DNA from: Sodalis sp. dw_96
GTDB taxonomy: Bacteria; Pseudomonadota; Gammaproteobacteria; Enterobacterales; Enterobacteriaceae
Assembly (NCBI RefSeq): GCF_018449575.1
Contig: NZ_JAAVUT010000004.1
Location: 248,001 to 312,000, forward strand
Length of the DNA stretch: 64,000 nt
Direction: 5' to 3'
The translations under genes and the position numbers were made by a program. Positions within the stretch are counted from its first letter, which is position 1, and the number at the start of each line of letters is the position of its first letter. The notes under the pieces were generated by a model that did no database searches, was not told the origin of the DNA, and was given only the letters and a program-made list of their open reading frames with translations. Of the stretch, positions 40,766-49,883 are shown one piece after another.

Positions 40766-43700
40766 ATGCCAAATACCATCACAACAACACCATTCTCTTT
40801 AGCAGCCGGTCTTTATAAAACCAAGGGCTTTTCAGAACCAGAGGAAAAGGACATCTGGTTTGATGCCATTGACCAGGTTGACATGGACGACACCTGGTTT
40901 GATGCGAGGAATGAATTCGCATCTGGGCAAATCTCCGCGGAAAAATATGCGGAATCGCTGGTCCCGTTCACGGAAGACTGTCGCCGTTGTATCCAACAGC
41001 TGATCAAAGCACTGGGAGAGTATAAGCAGAGCGAATTGCTTTCTACCGGCCTTGCAAGAATGCTTCCCGGACTCCCCGTCAACATAGTAATGGCGGCTGA
41101 CAGCTTGTACATAGCCATTACTGAAAGACGAAATATCGACAGCGCCGTGTTGCATTCACTCGGGCTGGCATCATGCTGTCTGCCCGATAACCTGAATATG
41201 ATTGCCCGGCTGGCCGGTTTTATCCGGGAAACGGTTCTCAACTGGACCGACGCTTCTTATCTGAAGCCGAATGAGTGGAGCCCCACCACAGAGTACCTGT
41301 TTACGGCCCTGGCTATAACGGCGATAGCCGCCAGGTACTGGATGACTGATGAAGGCGCTCCGCAGCGTGGATTCCTTCGGTTGCCCGCCTTTATGGCAAA
41401 CCTTTTGATACGTGCCGACAGTTACTGGCGGGCTCTCGGCAATATGGCCCGGAACGAATCTCCCCCGGAAGAACCCGCACCACGAATACCTGCTTTCGAA
41501 GTCGATACCTGCATGGAAACGGTGCGGAAAATCTATGGGGGGACGGGCTGTGACATGATGGCAAGCCTTTCAGAACCTTCAATTACCGCCTTTTCATCGA
41601 ATTCAACAGCTCATCCTGCCGCCTTTACCAAAGCAACGGTACAAAACCGGGCGGTGATGGCACAGCAGAAAAGTCACGGCATCGCTGACAAAGCACACAC
41701 TCTGGCGACTGAGAGGCTGAAACAGGCAAGCGGGCTGTCAGACCTGCTGTACTGCGTTACACGCAAAACAGAAACCCGGCAGCGTCAGAGCGAAAGGCTT
41801 ATCACCAGCACATATTTTAATACGAAATGTGATGCCGCGATGTATCCGGCTCCCCTTGAGAAAGCGCATGCATATCCTTCCGCCGTCAATCCGGTGATAG
41901 CGTCGCCAGAAGCTCCTGTGTTCCCGGCAGCAGGCCGGCGCGTAGAAAAGGCGGTTCTGTCTGTGGAGGCTTTCGGTCCTGCGGCAGATCATTACGGCAT
42001 AGTCAATCTGGCTGCTAATGCATTGCATAAAATCGGGCAGTTTATATACCGCTATGACCCGCTTACGCTAAGAATTCCCCTCACAGATGCATTGCCTGCG
42101 GGGGGCCGGCAAAATACCAGAGGATTTGCTGAATTAAATCAGCAATCCACGAGTAATAGAAAACACCGTTTGCATCTTCCTCTCGTCATAAGGCGGGCAA
42201 ATAAAAGGATTATTCGGCATTTTCATAAAAAAAATCTCCTGAATACAACCTCTGCCAGTAAAGAAACACTGCTTTCCGTCCTCGCGGGATATCTATTTGA
42301 CACAGAGAAGGGTGGCATCGCGGGACACACAAACGAAGTTAAATTAGTAGCCAGGCAAGTCCTCGCGGCGGCAGGACTGTATGGCGCAAAAAAACACGAA
42401 GAACTTTCCACCGATCGGGCGGAGTCAATCATCCGTTATTGGGTGTTCAGTAATATTTTGGGAATGAGTCCGGAAGAATACATCGCAAGGAAAGTGGCGG
42501 CCGATGCGCATCCTCTTTATTATACCGTGAGCAGTATCCATCATGCCTTGTCATTGCAGAAAATTCATGAAAGTAAATTACTACATTTACCAAACATACC
42601 GAACGAACGGTGGGGCGATTTTAATGCAATGTGGTTTTCCTTCCTTATGAAGGAGATGCCCATCCTTAAATTCGAGGAAAAATCAGTTAGAAGCATGACT
42701 CTCAGCGACTACAATTTTGCTTCTCTATATACCGGCTCCCGATTTCTGGAGGACGTCAGTCTGGTGGCCTATACCCGGAAAGAAGCAATAAAAGTCGGAA
42801 GAAAAATGTGGAAGTTAGCCGCCAATGACGGAATAACAGAAGATAAAATAGTTTATTTCCACGCTCCGTCACTTTTTTTTACGGCCGCTCATTCACCAGA
42901 CCGAGTTAATCAAGAACGAAATCTCCGGAATATCAGAGTAGAAGTCATCAACGATTATAGTCAATATAGAAAAATGGTTGAGGAAATGCATCAAGTTATA
43001 ATCCGAAGATATAATGATTACCAGACCTCACTCAGGGCTTGGCTCAGCAAAGGAAAACTGGCTGATAAAATTATAGACCGGTGCCCCACTGTAGAACTCC
43101 CCGTACTGGCTGATTTAGCCGATAGCATCCGCTCTAAGGAGCAGCGCCGTGTCAAGGCAGCGTTGAGCGCAAAACAGTATTATCTGAATGGCATGATAAA
43201 ACCCTGTGACAGCGCACCGGAGAGTTTAAACGATGAATATCAAAAGCTCACTTCAGAGGTTGCCGACCGCTTTTATGAACTCGATAAGTACTTGGTGCGC
43301 TCAGCATTCAGTGGATTGACAAAAGATGAATATAACGTGATTTTCACCCCCGATTCCATTATACGTCCCGTACATTTTAGTATGAGAACAAACAGGCCGG
43401 TCCATTCTGCATATGGCGTACCCTTTGATAATAACATTCATGTGGAACTGAAAAATACCGATCTCATATCGGTAAATCACAGGGGTGAAGAAAGAATTTA
43501 TGCCTTGCAGGGTGTTCATGGTAACCGCACGGAAGGATATAAACTGATTCAGGTTGATCGTGATATCCGCAGGTATATAGAAGAGGGGCTTTTGAATTAT
43601 GAACAGTTCGGTGGTAATTATAAAATTGTGCATAATAAAGTGATGAGCAATGGTGACAATTTTCATTACTCAATAATCAACGATAGAAGTACCGTCATAT

Positions 43701-44998
43701 GTAATGGCGAGAAGGAAAAACCCCTTATTGAATTTTTTGCTCAAATACATCGTGACAACATTTATAATTATCTATACGAATCAGGCAATGACAAATCAAA
43801 TATCCAGAAGATATGGAGCCTGGTCAAGAACATGATTCCTTTTTATGATTGCATAGATGGGATAATAGATAACAATCCTATAGAGGCAGTTCCTTCATGC
43901 CTTATGGATGCTGTTTCATTTATCCCTGTTTTCGGGCAGGCTGCACGTCTGAGCGGGAAGTTTGGTATGAGGATTGCGAGGGGGCTTCATATGGGAAAAA
44001 TGGCGTTAAATACGGGCTCCCTTGGGTCAGCGGCTAAAACCGCGCTAAAAGAAATCCGCCTTCCTGCTACCTCTGAACTGGCTTCCCTTGGGAAAGATAC
44101 ACTCAGAAGCATTGATCCCGGATTTGAGCTGATGACCGGGCTCAGCAGGAAATTAGGGAATGAATTAATAAACTTTTTGGCATCCAATAAAAAAACAGCT
44201 GGTTTAGCCAGGGGGATTATTTCATCCGGTGTAATTGACAAACTGCCTCTTGCACCATCAGGTGTTTTGAAAATGGCCCTTTTACCCCGTACGAATATAA
44301 ATGTTCCTATAAAAATAATAGGCTATAACAGAGTACAGGAAATTTATGCACGGATTAATCCTGAGACAGGCGAAGCATTCGGAAAACGCTATTTGTTGGA
44401 CAATGGCAAGCTCACACTTTTGAGGAAAAAGGTTAACAGCATGAATAATCTGTCTAAATTCCCGGATAATCTTTGTGCTCTTGGCAGATTAAAAAGAAGT
44501 CCTGGTAATATCTGTATGGTGAACGCGGGTGAGTGGAGAACGGCCCATGATTCCGTTTCCGTGTTGTCTACTGATGGATTGATGGATTGTTCCGCGCTAG
44601 CAGTATTATCTGGCTGGAATGGAAATTTTTATGAATATCGCGCCCTTATTCACATTTATGGCAGCAACGTTTCGTCTGGTTTAGTACATTTTCAGGATGC
44701 CAGTGAATTGATCTATAAAATTCGACAGCAACTCATCGGTGATAATGCCAAGATCATTTTAGTTGGGGGAATGAACAGTGAATCTGATATTGGATTGAGT
44801 CTATTTATAGGCCAATCTCATTTTTCAGGAACAAGGCCCATACTTGAACTCATCAATATGCCGGACGTTTCGACAGTCATTGCCGGCTCCAGTGGAATTT
44901 CAATCAAGCCTAATGGCGCTTTCTCACTCAAGGATGATGATGGCTGCAGAGGGGTTTTGACTGAGGAACAAGCGCGTGCCGTAATGTTTGATGCGTAA
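40766..44998 (+). CDS. Giant protein with C-terminal CheD/CNF-like deamidase domain, putative toxin or effector
   Basis: 1410 residues from ATG 40766 (AGGAAA six bases upstream); an in-frame start 129 bp upstream has no such site. No signal peptide. Residues 1-1030 are not recognised; two WFDA motifs lie near the N-terminus. A hydrophobic segment at about 1040-1100 (CLMDAVSFIPVFGQAARLSG) resembles translocation regions of large exported toxins. Residues about 1255-1410 fit the CheD/CNF/BLF1 deamidase fold: Thr1269, Cys1275 (TDGLMDCSALAVLS), His1296 (ALIHIYG), a helix, KIILVGGMNSES, and GSSGISIKPNG. The T-x5-C spacing equals that of CheD and BLF1 (from memory). Codon use is AT-richer than the backbone, suggesting transfer. 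Catalytic assignment is inference. Confidence 0.55.
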   Translation: MPNTITTTPFSLAAGLYKTKGFSEPEEKDIWFDAIDQVDMDDTWFDARNEFASGQISAEKYAESLVPFTEDCRRCIQQLIKALGEYKQSELLSTGLARMLPGLPVNIVMAADSLYIAITERRNIDSAVLHSLGLASCCLPDNLNMIARLAGFIRETVLNWTDASYLKPNEWSPTTEYLFTALAITAIAARYWMTDEGAPQRGFLRLPAFMANLLIRADSYWRALGNMARNESPPEEPAPRIPAFEVDTCMETVRKIYGGTGCDMMASLSEPSITAFSSNSTAHPAAFTKATVQNRAVMAQQKSHGIADKAHTLATERLKQASGLSDLLYCVTRKTETRQRQSERLITSTYFNTKCDAAMYPAPLEKAHAYPSAVNPVIASPEAPVFPAAGRRVEKAVLSVEAFGPAADHYGIVNLAANALHKIGQFIYRYDPLTLRIPLTDALPAGGRQNTRGFAELNQQSTSNRKHRLHLPLVIRRANKRIIRHFHKKNLLNTTSASKETLLSVLAGYLFDTEKGGIAGHTNEVKLVARQVLAAAGLYGAKKHEELSTDRAESIIRYWVFSNILGMSPEEYIARKVAADAHPLYYTVSSIHHALSLQKIHESKLLHLPNIPNERWGDFNAMWFSFLMKEMPILKFEEKSVRSMTLSDYNFASLYTGSRFLEDVSLVAYTRKEAIKVGRKMWKLAANDGITEDKIVYFHAPSLFFTAAHSPDRVNQERNLRNIRVEVINDYSQYRKMVEEMHQVIIRRYNDYQTSLRAWLSKGKLADKIIDRCPTVELPVLADLADSIRSKEQRRVKAALSAKQYYLNGMIKPCDSAPESLNDEYQKLTSEVADRFYELDKYLVRSAFSGLTKDEYNVIFTPDSIIRPVHFSMRTNRPVHSAYGVPFDNNIHVELKNTDLISVNHRGEERIYALQGVHGNRTEGYKLIQVDRDIRRYIEEGLLNYEQFGGNYKIVHNKVMSNGDNFHYSIINDRSTVICNGEKEKPLIEFFAQIHRDNIYNYLYESGNDKSNIQKIWSLVKNMIPFYDCIDGIIDNNPIEAVPSCLMDAVSFIPVFGQAARLSGKFGMRIARGLHMGKMALNTGSLGSAAKTALKEIRLPATSELASLGKDTLRSIDPGFELMTGLSRKLGNELINFLASNKKTAGLARGIISSGVIDKLPLAPSGVLKMALLPRTNINVPIKIIGYNRVQEIYARINPETGEAFGKRYLLDNGKLTLLRKKVNSMNNLSKFPDNLCALGRLKRSPGNICMVNAGEWRTAHDSVSVLSTDGLMDCSALAVLSGWNGNFYEYRALIHIYGSNVSSGLVHFQDASELIYKIRQQLIGDNAKIILVGGMNSESDIGLSLFIGQSHFSGTRPILELINMPDVSTVIAGSSGISIKPNGAFSLKDDDGCRGVLTEEQARAVMFDA

Positions 44999-45292
44999 GG
45001 CATTAATTTAAAGAACTTTTAAACAGTCTGCTAGTGTAAAGCTCCGGCATCATTTTGAATGATGGAACAATACGTAATACCATGTTCACCTGGGAGCTGA
45101 CGCTCCACCCTGCTTCATGTGCGGTTTGGCGTCAAATCCCTAACTATCCCCGCAGGTACGAAACACGCCGTGCTGATTGACATCGCTAATTACCGATATT
45201 AAGACCGCTGAAATCCCATGTGTTATATCATGGGGGATGGAACGATCGTTATCATGAGAATGGAACATTTTTTCGACTAAGGGACAACACTT

Positions 45293-45934
45293 ATGCTGCA
45301 AATATGGGGAAGAAAAACATCCTCCAATGTCCAGGCGCTGATGTGGTGTATCGGGGAACTGAGTCTGGACTATCAGCGTTACGACATAGGCCACAAGTAC
45401 GGCGGTAATGATACTCCGGCGTTTTTATCCATGAATCCTAACGGTACCGTTCCCGTGCTTAAGGATAATGACGGTCCGGCGTTATGGGAAACCGGCGCCA
45501 TACTTCGATATCTGGCTTCACGCTATGGCGATGCGACCTTTTGGCCGCGGGATTTGAACGCGAGAACGCAGGTGGATATGTGGGCGGAGTGGTCAAAAAT
45601 GAATGTGGCGCTAAGTTTCACCGCCCCGATATTCTGGCGGGTGGTGCGTACTGCCCCTAAAGACCAGGACAAACAAGCGATCGCCGGGGCCGTCCATAGG
45701 CTGACCTCAATCTTTGCTATCGCCGAAAAGCAGTTATCCTCTCGCCCCTATTTAGCCGGTGAATATTTTACCCTGGCCGACATTCAGTTCGGCCACCTCC
45801 TTTACCGCTATTTTGACATCGATATCACCCGCCCGAAGCTGCCTGTGCTGCAAGATTATTATCGACGATTGAGCCGCCGGCCGGCCTATAAAGAACATGT
45901 CATGGTCCCTTATGATGAATTAAGGGTTAAGTGA
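45293..45934 (+). CDS. Glutathione S-transferase family protein
   Basis: The 213-residue protein has an N-terminal thioredoxin-like GST domain (MLQIWGRKTSSNVQALMWCI, NPNGTVPVLKDNDGPALWE with the glutathione-binding cis-Pro and the E-[ST]-like ETGAILRYLA), and a C-terminal helical domain with YFTLADIQFGHLLYRYF. It probably conjugates glutathione to electrophiles in the cytosol; the substrate cannot be told. The ribosome binding site is AAGGGA, 8 bp from the ATG. It stands alone 290 bp after the giant gene; that gap shows no feature I recognise. Its GC content is back at backbone level. Confidence 0.9.
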   Translation: MLQIWGRKTSSNVQALMWCIGELSLDYQRYDIGHKYGGNDTPAFLSMNPNGTVPVLKDNDGPALWETGAILRYLASRYGDATFWPRDLNARTQVDMWAEWSKMNVALSFTAPIFWRVVRTAPKDQDKQAIAGAVHRLTSIFAIAEKQLSSRPYLAGEYFTLADIQFGHLLYRYFDIDITRPKLPVLQDYYRRLSRRPAYKEHVMVPYDELRVK

Positions 45935-46062
45935 CTAATCCTGCGAAGTATTGTTTGGCTGAAAGATACAAGGAAAATACAAATATCCTTGACACTCTCT
46001 TCAGGTAAAGTCCATTATCCGGCTTTCCAAAGGAGGCTATAGTGAGTTTTTAAGGAGAGAGT

Positions 46063-46335
46063 ATGGATCGAGTCAACAAAACGCTTTTACGTTGGAGCGC
46101 TATAACATTTATTTCTGCCTGCTATCTCCTGGCTCATCTTTGGTTAGACTTTATGTATTATATGACAAAAAAAGATCTGGAAGAGCAAATTCACGGGGAA
46201 TCAGCGCCCTCGGCGTCCTGTATTGAAGCTTTGGGAATCCTGGCAAAACAACATGACTATGGGATGGACGTGGGATTTTATGGTTTTTTCATAGGCATAC
46301 CGCTGATACTGTTACTATTCAAAAATGTAAGGTGA
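46063..46335 (+). CDS. Small two-helix membrane protein, unknown
   Basis: A 90-residue protein I do not recognise. It has two hydrophobic segments (residues 10-32, WSAITFISACYLLAHLWLDF; 70-86, VGFYGFFIGIPLILLLF) separated by a charged loop with one Cys. Both ends are likely cytosolic. The start has an excellent ribosome binding site (AGGAGAGAG), which supports real expression. It has no operon partner. Confidence 0.6.
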   Translation: MDRVNKTLLRWSAITFISACYLLAHLWLDFMYYMTKKDLEEQIHGESAPSASCIEALGILAKQHDYGMDVGFYGFFIGIPLILLLFKNVR

Positions 46336-46714
46336 CTCCACTAACTCCCCAAGGACTACCCGAGAAAATTTTTTCCCCTTAGGTGTAGCATCAAAGGCAT
46401 CGGCCAACCGAAAGGCGATAAGAGTAGTGCGTTGACGGGTGGTTTTCTTCTTATACCGACCTCTATTATCTATTGCCAAATCAGCACAGTTTTCTGATAA
46501 TTACCTAGATCATGCTTTTTTACAAAAAATACATCCATTCGACCACAAATTTCTTTATCTTCTACACCGTACTTTAGCGTGTCTGGTCGGATCTATGGGC
46601 CAATAAAGCACAGTTAAAGGACGTATCGAAATAGAAAGTGATGACATAACCTTTTGATTTGTGTCAATTTAAATATCTACCTACCGGGATAGACGGTTGA
46701 AATTCGGAGAAGTT
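46336..46714. other. Gap with possible decayed minus-strand gene
   Basis: About 380 AT-rich bases. On the minus strand an open stretch at about 46490-46336 reads LAIDNRGRYKKKTTRQRTTL, then IAFRLADAFDATPKGKKFSR, and a different frame further upstream reads KYGVEDKEICGRMDVFFVKK. They look like pieces of one frameshifted gene, but I do not recognise it. No start or ribosome binding site was found. Confidence 0.3.
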
Positions 46715-47215
46715 ATGGGTCAGTCGAAGGTCGTGTTATTGTCTTCAGTTCTTTTTATCGGGGCGCTGCCCTTCGTTTCTTCCGCCCATGCTGAAGATGG
46801 ACAGGGCGTCGGCGTACCAACGCCGCCTAGCATTTCGTCACAAACACCGCCTACCGGTTCAACACAAAATCCACCTACTGATTCGTCACAAACTCCACCT
46901 GCCGGTTCAACACAAAATCCGCCCGCCGATTCGACGCAAAATCCGCCCGCAGGTTCAACACAGAACCCGCCTGCCGTCCATTCCTATGAGATTCAGTCGT
47001 TCTATCTTGATTCCAAGCAATACAAGTTAGGCGATATCGTGCCCGACCTGTATCGCACCAAGCCTTATGAGATAGTGCAATGGAATATCAGAAACCTTCC
47101 GGCGCCGGAAGAGGGCAGTCATTGGACCTATATGGGTGGGAATTATGTTCTTATCACCAACGATGACGGCAAGATATTAAAAGCCGAGACTGGTGATATC
47201 TTCTTCCAGATGTGA
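46715..47215 (+). CDS. RcnB-family periplasmic protein with proline-rich heptad repeats
   Basis: The ATG at 46715 (GGAGA six bases upstream) is preferred to a TTG 18 bp upstream. The 166-residue protein has a signal peptide ending near SSAHA. Next comes a linker of about 45 residues built from repeats of the type QNPPAGST / QTPPTDSS. The C-terminal domain (about 95-166: YKLGDIVPDLYRTKPYEIVQ, HWTYMGGNYVLITNDDGKIL) fits the RcnB family, whose founder helps keep nickel and cobalt in the periplasm. No rcnA or metal regulator is adjacent. Confidence 0.7.
   Translation: MGQSKVVLLSSVLFIGALPFVSSAHAEDGQGVGVPTPPSISSQTPPTGSTQNPPTDSSQTPPAGSTQNPPADSTQNPPAGSTQNPPAVHSYEIQSFYLDSKQYKLGDIVPDLYRTKPYEIVQWNIRNLPAPEEGSHWTYMGGNYVLITNDDGKILKAETGDIFFQM
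46850..46975 (+). repeat. 21-bp tandem coding repeat
   Basis: Within the RcnB-like gene, units of 21 bp such as CCGCCCGCCGATTCGACGCA alternate over about 125 bp and encode the seven-residue PPxxS(S/T)Q(N/T) units. The match between units at DNA level is high, so copy number could vary by slippage. Confidence 0.75.
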
Positions 47216-47321
47216 TGGGATAAAAACGGGAATCTAACTAAGAGTTGATTTCCGTTTTAGTTATTAGAGAATTTAAAAGCAGCCAAACGCAATGGGATTT
47301 TATCGCGGCCAAAGAGGAGAA

Positions 47322-47663
47322 CTATGCTATTCCGTGTTGTTTGATACCCTTATGAGCCACAAAAAACTCTAATGTCGTAACACGGCTTAATCCTTCTTGC
47401 GTATGTGCATCATTTTGCACTTCCCATATATCCACATTTGTCTGCAAATTCAGCCAGAAATCTACGGTAGTGTCAAAGACAGCCGCCAGCCGGAATGCCA
47501 TATCCGTAGTAAGTTTGCGATTATTATTAACAAGAGCACTGACCGTGTTTCGATGTACATTTAGCATGTCAGCCAAATCGTTGATTTTAAGACCTAACGG
47601 CTCTAAATATTCATATTGTAAAACATCGCCTACAGATGTGGGTTTGCGAGTTGCTTGTTTCAT
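47322..47663 (-). CDS. higA: HigA-type antitoxin
   Basis: The 113-residue protein has an Xre helix-turn-helix (LGLKINDLADMLNVHRNTVS, then ALVNNNRKLTTDMAFRLAAV) followed by DTTVDFWLNLQTNVDIWE, the VapI/HigA signature. It lies 72 bp downstream of the toxin gene, in the toxin-first order typical of hig modules. The C-terminal 30 residues (RVTTLEFFVAHKGIKQHG) are longer than usual. It should neutralise HigB and autorepress. Confidence 0.9.
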   Translation of the reverse strand: MKQATRKPTSVGDVLQYEYLEPLGLKINDLADMLNVHRNTVSALVNNNRKLTTDMAFRLAAVFDTTVDFWLNLQTNVDIWEVQNDAHTQEGLSRVTTLEFFVAHKGIKQHGIA

Positions 47664-47735
47664 ACGCCAGCCTCGGTTACACGTTCAAAAATCATTGTTG
47701 ACCAGTCATTCCAGACCAGCCTGTTAATTATTATT

Positions 47736-48038
47736 TTATAATGAATATGAGTGCGGATCTAAGTATAGGTCAACAGCCTTGCTATCCATCCATTTAAAAA
47801 TCAACCGATATTGAATGTTAACCCTTATTGAACAATAAGCTTCCAAGGGGGAATTCAATGTTTCGTAACGATTCCCAGGCGGCGATCGCAAATCTTTATA
47901 TGACACCGCCGCATTGATAATATCGAGTTTTCGAGCCAATGCTGCCTCTATATTTGAGGGGATTTTTTTATGCTTTTTATTGTAAAGAAAAAATTCCTCA
48001 AGCCACTGATCCCGAAAGCTTTCGATCTTGTTGAGCAT
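47736..48038 (-). CDS. higB: HigB-type ribosome-dependent mRNase toxin
   Basis: HigB toxins cut mRNA on the ribosome. From ATG 48038 the protein is 100 residues: MLNKIESFRDQWLEEFF at the start, KLDIINAAVSYKDLRSPPGN in the middle, and SIRVNIQYRLIFKWMDSKA, the catalytic beta-sheet pattern of the RelE/HigB fold. A GGGG run six bases upstream serves as ribosome binding site; longer in-frame starts are unlikely. It is first in the higB-higA pair, which lies at the border between the island and the hyu cluster. Confidence 0.88.
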   Translation of the reverse strand: MLNKIESFRDQWLEEFFLYNKKHKKIPSNIEAALARKLDIINAAVSYKDLRSPPGNRYETLNSPLEAYCSIRVNIQYRLIFKWMDSKAVDLYLDPHSYSL

Positions 48039-48088
48039 CTGCATCCCCGCTGCCCAGAAGCATACTAAGGAGGGATCATACCGCACTC

Positions 48089-48109
48089 ATGCACTGTGCG
48101 CAAGTGCAT
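48089..48109. promoter_or_regulatory. Palindromic operator upstream of higBA
   Basis: ATGCACT (48089-48095) and AGTGCAT (48103-48109) form a 7-bp inverted repeat around a 7-bp centre, 51 bp upstream of the higB ATG. HigA proteins bind such palindromes to repress their own operon. The role is inferred from position. Confidence 0.5.
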
Positions 48110-48188
48110 TTAGCATCCTCAGGATCATCATCTATACGATCAGCCTGAAGCAACAGAGGGGACTCGGCTGAGTCCCCCGGCCCTCTTC

Positions 48189-49880
48189 TCAAATATCTTG
48201 AATCTCGTCCATCTTCATCCCATAAATATCCAGAGCGGCACTCAGCGATATCCGGTCTTCCTTAAGATCACGCAACACCAGGGCGCGATCGCGTTGTTTC
48301 GGATCGCCGAAACCACCACCGCCGGCGGCAATCATATCCACGCTTTCACCCGGTTGCAGCACGCCGGCGCGGCGGTGCAGCGGCGGAGCGCCTTCCGGCA
48401 GGTCGACGCGGGCCGGTAATCCCGACAAGCCGCCCGAAAGGCCGAAGGGTGCAATCAGACTGTTGGTGCCGCCGGCGGAGATGGTGGCGACATGGTCGAG
48501 CACCCTGACCCGCCGGCGCATGGTCATGCCGCCGCGAAACTGGCCGGGGCCGCCGGAATCACGCACCAGTTCGTAACGTTCAATCAGGATCGGATGCTCG
48601 CTTTCCAGCGCTTCAATGGGCAGGTTGGCGGTATTGGTGATATTCACCTGCACGCCGTCCAGACCGTCTTTGCCGGCGCGGGCGCCCATGCCGCCGCCCT
48701 GCATTTCATTGTAAACATAGAAACGTCCGGTGCGGGGATGCATGCCGCTGGTGGTCAGCAGCGTACCGCCGGTGGAACCGGCGGCCACGCGTTCGGGAAT
48801 CACCGGCGCCAGCGCGGCGAAAATCATATCCACCAGTCGCTGCGCGATATCCGTCCGGCTGTATACGGCGGCGGGCGGCAGGGAATTCAGCACGCTGCCC
48901 TCGGCGGCGTTTACGTGAATCGGACGATAAAAGCCTTCATTCACGGCGATATCGGGATCGATAAGGGCTTTAACGGCAAAATAAATGGTGGCCAGCAACG
49001 CGGTGTAGACCATGTTGATGGGGGCGGGCATCTGCGGCGGCGCGTCGGGAAACTCAAAGAAGATCTCGTCGCCGCGCACGGCTACCCGTACCTGCAGGTC
49101 GAGAATGCCGTCGATAAGGTTGGTGTCGAAATCATGGCGGAATTCATACACGCCGTCGGGGATTTTGGCTATGCCTGCTCGGGTCCGCCGTTCCGTGGAC
49201 AGTAAAAATTCCCGCGCGGCGTTGGCCATCAGTTCCGAGCCATACTTGTCGCACAGGCTCTGGACCCGTTGCACGCCCAGTCGGTTGGCGGCCATCTGCG
49301 CGCGCAAATCGTTAATCCGTTCTCTCGGCACCTGGCAGTTCAGCAAAATCAGGGCCTGGATATCCTGTTGCAATACTCCGGCGCGATAGAGACGCACCGG
49401 CGGGATGCGCAGACCTTCCTGGAAGATATGTTTGTGGCTGCGATCAACGAAATCGGAATGGTGGGCCAGGTTCGCCACCCAGGCCACCAGCTTCCCCTTG
49501 TGAAATACAGGTTCCATTAACACGAAATCGTTTAGATGCGTGCCGCCGCCGGTATAGGCGTCGTTACCGATAAAAGCATCCCCCGGACGCAGATCCGAGA
49601 GATCGTTATGATCGAGCACGTATTTGGCGATACCCAGCAGTGAGCCGAGGTGGATGGGAATATGTTCCGCCAGCGCAATAGTGCGGCCTTCCGGGTCGAA
49701 AACCGCGGTGGAGCAGTCCTGGCGTTCCTTGATATTGGTGGAATAGGCGGAACGGATAACCGATTTCCCCATTTCCTCAGCAATGGTGGACAAGGCGCTG
49801 GCGATCACCGCCACGGTAATGGGATCGCATGTTCTTTGATACGCTGCCTGCGCCGGTAATGAGACGTTGCTATCGGACAT
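48189..49880 (-). CDS. hyuB: Hydantoinase B / oxoprolinase family subunit
   Basis: HyuB partners with HyuA in ATP-dependent hydrolysis of cyclic amides such as 5-oxoproline, hydantoins or N-methylhydantoin. The 563-residue protein shows DPITVAVIASALSTIAEEMG near residue 20, IKERQDCSTAVFD near 50, and GDAFIGNDAYTGGGTHLNDF near 99, which holds metal-binding residues. The C-terminal SGGPGQFRGGMTMRR and PAGG-like glycine-rich end (AAGGGGFGDP) are typical. It starts 3 bp after hyuA. The substrate cannot be told from sequence; the neighbours point to an imported amino-acid derivative. Confidence 0.9.
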   Translation of the reverse strand: MSDSNVSLPAQAAYQRTCDPITVAVIASALSTIAEEMGKSVIRSAYSTNIKERQDCSTAVFDPEGRTIALAEHIPIHLGSLLGIAKYVLDHNDLSDLRPGDAFIGNDAYTGGGTHLNDFVLMEPVFHKGKLVAWVANLAHHSDFVDRSHKHIFQEGLRIPPVRLYRAGVLQQDIQALILLNCQVPRERINDLRAQMAANRLGVQRVQSLCDKYGSELMANAAREFLLSTERRTRAGIAKIPDGVYEFRHDFDTNLIDGILDLQVRVAVRGDEIFFEFPDAPPQMPAPINMVYTALLATIYFAVKALIDPDIAVNEGFYRPIHVNAAEGSVLNSLPPAAVYSRTDIAQRLVDMIFAALAPVIPERVAAGSTGGTLLTTSGMHPRTGRFYVYNEMQGGGMGARAGKDGLDGVQVNITNTANLPIEALESEHPILIERYELVRDSGGPGQFRGGMTMRRRVRVLDHVATISAGGTNSLIAPFGLSGGLSGLPARVDLPEGAPPLHRRAGVLQPGESVDMIAAGGGGFGDPKQRDRALVLRDLKEDRISLSAALDIYGMKMDEIQDI

Positions 49881-49883
49881 GGC

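Noticed and set aside
45040-45180. Group II intron or IS end downstream of the giant gene
   Set aside because: The GGGAGCTGACGCTCC hairpin looked suggestive, but no matching terminal repeat, domain V or transposase fragment was found.
48492-49205. 237-codon plus-strand frame opposite hyuB
   Set aside because: Shadow of hyuB, with G/H-rich composition and no motif.
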